Source: Anaerolineae bacterium (lineage in GTDB: Bacteria > Chloroflexota > Anaerolineae > E26-bin7). Taken from it: a stretch of DNA of 8,103 nt. The stretch is taken from positions 1 through 8,103 of the forward strand of contig JAOZOT010000148.1 in NCBI GenBank assembly GCA_029933115.1, in the 5' to 3' direction. Of the stretch, positions 5,577 through 8,103 are shown piece by piece (position 1 is the first letter of the stretch; each line of letters begins with the position of its first letter). The notes below the pieces were generated by a model that was not told the DNA's origin, did not search any database, and worked only from the letters and a program-made list of their open reading frames with translations. The translations under genes and the position numbers were made by a program.

Positions 5577-5605
5577 GTGAGGGACACCCTCCGCCCTCAC
5601 AGGGT
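5577..5605 (-). promoter_or_regulatory. Two mutually exclusive hairpins in the sortase leader
   Basis: GTGAGGG (5577-5583) pairs with CCCTCAC (5594-5600). ACCCT (5586-5590) can instead pair with AGGGT (5601-5605). The two stems interleave and the geometry leaves no nucleotides to cross the first stem, so only one should form at a time. They lie about 38 bp upstream of the sortase ATG. A regulatory switch is possible but untested; in GC-rich DNA such overlaps also arise by chance. Confidence 0.3.
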
Positions 5606-5653
5606 CAGATTGTCCACACGGAGAACGTGCGGTGATTGCTCTGCCACCCGGCC

Positions 5654-5704
5654 GCCCGACGATAAATCGTCGGGCTGAAAGGGCCAAGGGCGGTGAACCG
5701 CCCT
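5654..5704. repeat. Pair of perfect hairpins, REP-like intergenic repeat
   Basis: GCCCGACGAT (5654-5663) and ATCGTCGGGC (5666-5675) are exact complements (effective loop TAAA). Twelve nucleotides on, AGGGCGGT (5687-5694) and ACCGCCCT (5697-5704) are again exact complements (effective loop TGAA). Both are compact GC stems with short A-rich tetraloops, separated by TGAAAGGGCCA. The two stems share no sequence, yet have the same architecture. They lie between the terminator of ald and the sortase gene. This resembles dispersed hairpin repeats of the REP type. The rest of the 250-bp gap (5540-5789) holds only the leader hairpins and the terminator described separately. Confidence 0.6.
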
Positions 5705-5746
5705 GGAGCAGCCTGGTTCAGCATCAGATCTCAAGGCCCCCAACAG

Positions 5747-5780
5747 AAAAACCTACCCCTGTGAAGGGAGCCGGGGGAGG
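5747..5780 (-). terminator. Probable intrinsic terminator of ald
   Basis: Read on the - strand, CCTCCCC (5780-5774) pairs with GGGGTAGG (5759-5752) with one bulged T, around a 14-nt loop, and five T follow directly (5751-5747). It begins about 10 nt after the ald stop codon. Hairpin, GC-rich stem and T-tract are all in the right order, so ald and sortase are probably separate transcription units. Confidence 0.55.
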
Positions 5781-5789
5781 GCGGGAGCC

Positions 5790-6902
5790 TCAGATCAACT
5801 CGTCCAACGGTTTATACTCCAGCCCGTGGGCAACGGCCACTCCTTCACAGGTGACATGGCCGGCGCAGGTGTTCACGCCCTTGGCCAGAGCACTGTCGCT
5901 CTTCACCGCCTCGACGAAGCCGAGGTTGGCCAGCTTGAGGGCGTAGGGCAAAGTGGCGTTGCTCAAAGCATAGGTCGAAGTGCGGGGCACCGCTCCAGGC
6001 ATATTGGTCACGCAGTAGTGGATAATACCCTCTATGACAAAGACAGGGTCACTGTGAGTGGTAGGGCGGGTGGTCTCGATGCATCCTCCCTGGTCAACGG
6101 CCACATCTACGATGACGCTGCCTGGATTCATAGCCTTGATCATCTCCCGAGTCACCAGGTGCGGAGCTTTGGCGCCGGGCACGAGCACGGCCCCGATGAC
6201 CACATCGGCGTGTCGCACCGAGTCGGCGATGTTGCGGGGGTTGGAGCTGAGGGTGGTGAGGTTTCCATGCAGAACCTCGTCAAGGTAACGCAACCGGTCG
6301 GCGCTGATGTCAATGATGGTGACGTGAGCTCCCATGCCCAGAGCCATCATCGCCGCGTTGATGCCCACCGTTCCACCACCGATGATTGCCACGTCGGCCG
6401 GGCGCACACCGGGCACACCGCCCAGCAATTTGCCCCGCCCTCCGTTCATCTTCTCCAGGTAATGGGCGCCAACTTGTACTGCCATCCGGCCGGCCACCTC
6501 ACTCATGGGTATCAACAGCGGAAGGGAACCGTTGGGCAACTGGACCGTTTCGTAGCCGATAGCAGTGACCTTGCGCTCAAGTAACCGTTCGGTCACCTCA
6601 GGCTCCGCTGCCAGGTGCAGGTAAGTGTAGAGCAGCAATCCCTCGCGCAAGAACTCGAACTCCTGGGGCAGAGGTTCCTTGACTTTCATCACCATCTCAG
6701 CTTCACCCCAGGTCTGAGCCGCGTCACTTACGATCTCTGCTCCAGCCCTGGCGTATTCCTCATCCGCGAAGCCGCTACCCTCGCCCGCACCCGATTGAAC
6801 CAGAACCCGATGCCCGGCCTGAGTCAGCGTCTCCGTCCCACCCGGCGTGAGTGAAACCCGGTACTCGTTGTCCTTGATCTCTTTTGGAATACCAATGATC
6901 AT
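5790..6902 (-). CDS. ald: Alanine dehydrogenase
   Basis: 370 aa, full length, with AGGAGGG (6915-6909) 6 nt before the ATG. It catalyses the reversible NAD-dependent oxidative deamination of L-alanine to pyruvate and ammonium (EC 1.4.1.1) in the cytoplasm. All diagnostic residues fall at the positions of characterised enzymes: MIIGIPKEIK start, Arg15 (substrate carboxylate), Lys75 in KVKEP, His96 in YLHLA, the Rossmann motif GGGTVG (175-180), Asp198 for the NAD ribose and Asp270 in VAVDQGG. The signature block MPGAVPRTSTYALSNATLPY (301-320) is intact. Use: alanine catabolism, pyruvate/ammonium balance or NADH re-oxidation. It lies 60 bp after the DUF6504-like gene with a hairpin in the gap, and a probable terminator follows. 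Confidence 0.98.
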   Translation of the reverse strand: MIIGIPKEIKDNEYRVSLTPGGTETLTQAGHRVLVQSGAGEGSGFADEEYARAGAEIVSDAAQTWGEAEMVMKVKEPLPQEFEFLREGLLLYTYLHLAAEPEVTERLLERKVTAIGYETVQLPNGSLPLLIPMSEVAGRMAVQVGAHYLEKMNGGRGKLLGGVPGVRPADVAIIGGGTVGINAAMMALGMGAHVTIIDISADRLRYLDEVLHGNLTTLSSNPRNIADSVRHADVVIGAVLVPGAKAPHLVTREMIKAMNPGSVIVDVAVDQGGCIETTRPTTHSDPVFVIEGIIHYCVTNMPGAVPRTSTYALSNATLPYALKLANLGFVEAVKSDSALAKGVNTCAGHVTCEGVAVAHGLEYKPLDELI

Positions 6903-6932
6903 CGTTGACCCTCCTTAAATTTCGTGTCTGGC

Positions 6933-6950
6933 CCCACCGTCATCGGTGGG
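6933..6950 (-). promoter_or_regulatory. Perfect 7-bp hairpin in the ald leader
   Basis: CCCACCG (6933-6939) and CGGTGGG (6944-6950) are exact complements around TCAT. It lies between the DUF6504-like stop and the ald ribosome-binding site (6915-6909). No T-tract follows on either strand, so it is more likely an RNA-processing, stability or attenuation structure than a terminator. Confidence 0.4.
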
Positions 6951-6962
6951 CATCTGAAAACC

Positions 6963-7187
6963 CTATCCAACGTAAGAGAGGCGAATAAGAGACCAGATGT
7001 CGGCCTGTTCATCATAGGTCAGTTCGAAAAGGCGGCCATCCTCCGTGCGCACCCGGAACCCTGGTCCTTGGGGCGTGCGCCAAAACCGCTCGACCTTCTG
7101 GACTATGTGGCGTTGACCCTGCCAGACGAAAGCACGGGGCTCCTGGGCGTAGGTGTAACCCGAATAACACTCGACAGTTAGGTCCAT
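6963..7187 (-). CDS. Small DUF6504-like protein, function unknown
   Basis: 74 aa, soluble and compact, no signal peptide or membrane helix. The order CYSGYTYAQEPRAFVWQG (7-24), HIVQKVERFW (27-36), GPGFRVRTEDGRLFELTYDE (41-60), DIWSL (63-67) suggests a small all-beta domain. It matches what I recall of DUF6504 proteins (pattern 'RPxAFxWxG ... FRVRTEDGRxFELxYDE'). That link is from memory and no activity is known. The ATG is 3 nt after the stop of the GalU-like gene. The nearest SD-like AAGGAG (7208-7203) lies inside that gene, 15 nt upstream, so translation is probably coupled to termination of the upstream gene. Confidence 0.8.
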   Translation of the reverse strand: MDLTVECYSGYTYAQEPRAFVWQGQRHIVQKVERFWRTPQGPGFRVRTEDGRLFELTYDEQADIWSLIRLSYVG

Positions 7188-7190
7188 CGG

Positions 7191-8063
7191 CTATAGCTTG
7201 AGCTCCTTGAGATACTCACGGAGAGGCGGGCCAAGGTGGTCGTCCTTCAAAGCCAGGGCAATGAAGGTTTGCAGGAGACGCAGCGGGTCACCGGTGGTGT
7301 ACCAGGTCCCTTTGAGGGGCTGAGCCACGACCCGCTCCCGCCGGGCAAGGGTCAACATAGCGTCGGCCATCCACAACTCTCCTCCCTTGCCCAGTTCCCG
7401 CCTGTCCAGGATTTCAATGACTTCGTAAGGTATGACGAATCTACCTATTTGTATAAGGTTAGAAGGAGCCTGGCCAGGTTCTGGCTTCTCGATGAGATTT
7501 TCGATTTCGGGGGCCTCTGTGCCCTCTTTGAGCTTGATGCAGCCATAGAGGTGAGTCTCCTCCCAGGGCACTTCGTAGGCAGCCATGGCTGCAGCAGGCT
7601 CGTAGCGTTCGTAAGCGTCCATCACCTGACGCATACCGGGCGGGTCCGCGTCAATGACATCGTCACCAAACATGTAGACGAATATCTCGTCTTTGCTGAT
7701 AAAGGGCCTGGCCGCCAACAGAGGGCTGCCGTTACCATAGGGCAAATCAGCGCCCTGACGGACGAAGGCAAAGTTAGCCAGTCGCGAGACGCGCCTGACT
7801 TCTTCCAGGTGGTGCAACTTGCCCGTTGCCTCCAGAGCCCGTTCCAGCTCAGGCGCCGAGTCAAAATAGTCGGTGATGGCATGACTGCCACGCCGGATCA
7901 CCAAAATGATGTCGGTGATACCCGAGTTGACGGCTTCTTCCACCACGTGTTGGAGGATGGGCCGGTCCAGCAGGGGAAGCATCTCCTTGGGCACAGCCTT
8001 GGTAGCCGGCAGAAAACGCGTCCCCAGCCCAGCAGCAGCGATAACAGCTTTGGTAATTGTCAT
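7191..8063 (-). CDS. galU: GalU-like sugar-phosphate nucleotidyltransferase (putative UTP-glucose-1-phosphate uridylyltransferase)
   Basis: 290 aa from the ATG at 8063, which has GGGGAG (8076-8071) 7 nt upstream. A start at 8078 adds MGRVH but lacks a ribosome-binding site. GalU-type motifs: the nucleotide-binding GLGTRFLPATKAVPKEMLP (12-30), GDDVID (133-138), IEKPEP (191-196), IGRFVI (206-211) and ELWMADAM (229-236). The usual product is UDP-glucose for glycolipids, polysaccharides and sugar interconversion. Two deviations deserve notice. The loop normally reading GLGHA(V) is YGNGSPLLAA (109-118), and the 'YDxG' near the end is YTTG (255-258). Sugar or nucleotide preference could therefore differ, so the gene symbol describes the family rather than a proven substrate. 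It is the first gene of the - strand run with the DUF6504-like gene and perhaps ald. Confidence 0.85.
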   Translation of the reverse strand: MTITKAVIAAAGLGTRFLPATKAVPKEMLPLLDRPILQHVVEEAVNSGITDIILVIRRGSHAITDYFDSAPELERALEATGKLHHLEEVRRVSRLANFAFVRQGADLPYGNGSPLLAARPFISKDEIFVYMFGDDVIDADPPGMRQVMDAYERYEPAAAMAAYEVPWEETHLYGCIKLKEGTEAPEIENLIEKPEPGQAPSNLIQIGRFVIPYEVIEILDRRELGKGGELWMADAMLTLARRERVVAQPLKGTWYTTGDPLRLLQTFIALALKDDHLGPPLREYLKELKL

Positions 8064-8070
8064 GTGAACT

Positions 8071-8076
8071 CTCCCC
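8071..8076 (-). promoter_or_regulatory. Ribosome-binding site choosing the galU start
   Basis: On the - strand GGGGAG is 7 nt before the ATG at 8063 and overlaps the alternative ATG at 8078, which itself has no purine-rich site upstream. This supports the shorter protein beginning MTITKAVIAAAG. Confidence 0.65.
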
Positions 8077-8082
8077 ATTGAG

Positions 8083-8088
8083 AATATA
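8083..8088 (-). promoter_or_regulatory. Possible -10 box for galU
   Basis: TATATT on the - strand, in an otherwise GC-rich region, 19 nt before the ATG at 8063. The -35 position would fall past the right edge of the window, so the promoter cannot be confirmed. Confidence 0.3.
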
Positions 8089-8103
8089 CGATAGACTTAT
8101 GGA

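Noticed and set aside
5577..5605. H-type pseudoknot from the interleaved stems
   Set aside because: No nucleotides remain between the two 3' strands to cross the 7-bp first stem, so alternative hairpins are the only sensible reading.
7236..8081. 281-codon open frame on the + strand opposite the GalU-like gene
   Set aside because: Shadow of a well-supported nucleotidyltransferase; no recognisable motifs.

Overview
The window is a GC-rich bacterial segment, most likely from a Chloroflexota genome (Anaerolineae-like). That placement is an inference from gene types and style: a sortase with a long cytoplasmic N-terminus followed by a tiny lysine/arginine-rich membrane protein, a DUF6504-like small protein, and a GalU-like nucleotidyltransferase with a GNGSPLL loop. 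No rRNA, tRNA, CRISPR array, phage gene or transposase gene is visible.

Layout. The left half is read on the + strand. It holds an amidohydrolase-fold protein lacking the usual metal ligands (99-947), a radical SAM protein (974-2035), an alkyltransferase-like DNA repair protein (2091-2489), and a metallo-beta-lactamase/beta-CASP RNase-type protein (2786-4186). Between the last two genes sits a 154-bp palindromic MITE-like element (2494-2647). It has 12-bp perfect terminal inverted repeats and is flanked by an exact 8-bp direct repeat; the left copy contains the stop codon of the repair gene. The right half is read on the - strand, converging on the left half near 4190-4270. From right to left it holds a GalU-like nucleotidyltransferase (8063-7191), a DUF6504-like small protein (7187-6963), alanine dehydrogenase (6902-5790), a probable intrinsic terminator (5780-5747), a gap with paired hairpins (5654-5704), a sortase (5539-4547) and a small basic single-pass membrane protein (4522-4271).

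How the genes fit together. The amidohydrolase and radical SAM genes are 26 bp apart and the repair gene begins 55 bp further on, so the three may be co-transcribed, but no common pathway is evident. The galU-like and DUF6504 genes are 3 bp apart and probably translationally coupled; ald follows after 60 bp containing a hairpin. Sortase and the small membrane protein are 24 bp apart and look like a two-gene unit at the cell envelope. No sortase substrate is present.

Most notable: the MITE-like insertion exactly at a stop codon; a C-terminal QLSLF motif (consensus sliding-clamp binding peptide) on the alkyltransferase-like protein; and the amidohydrolase homologue in which the usual metal-binding residues are replaced. 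No clearly new multi-gene defence or mobile system was found.
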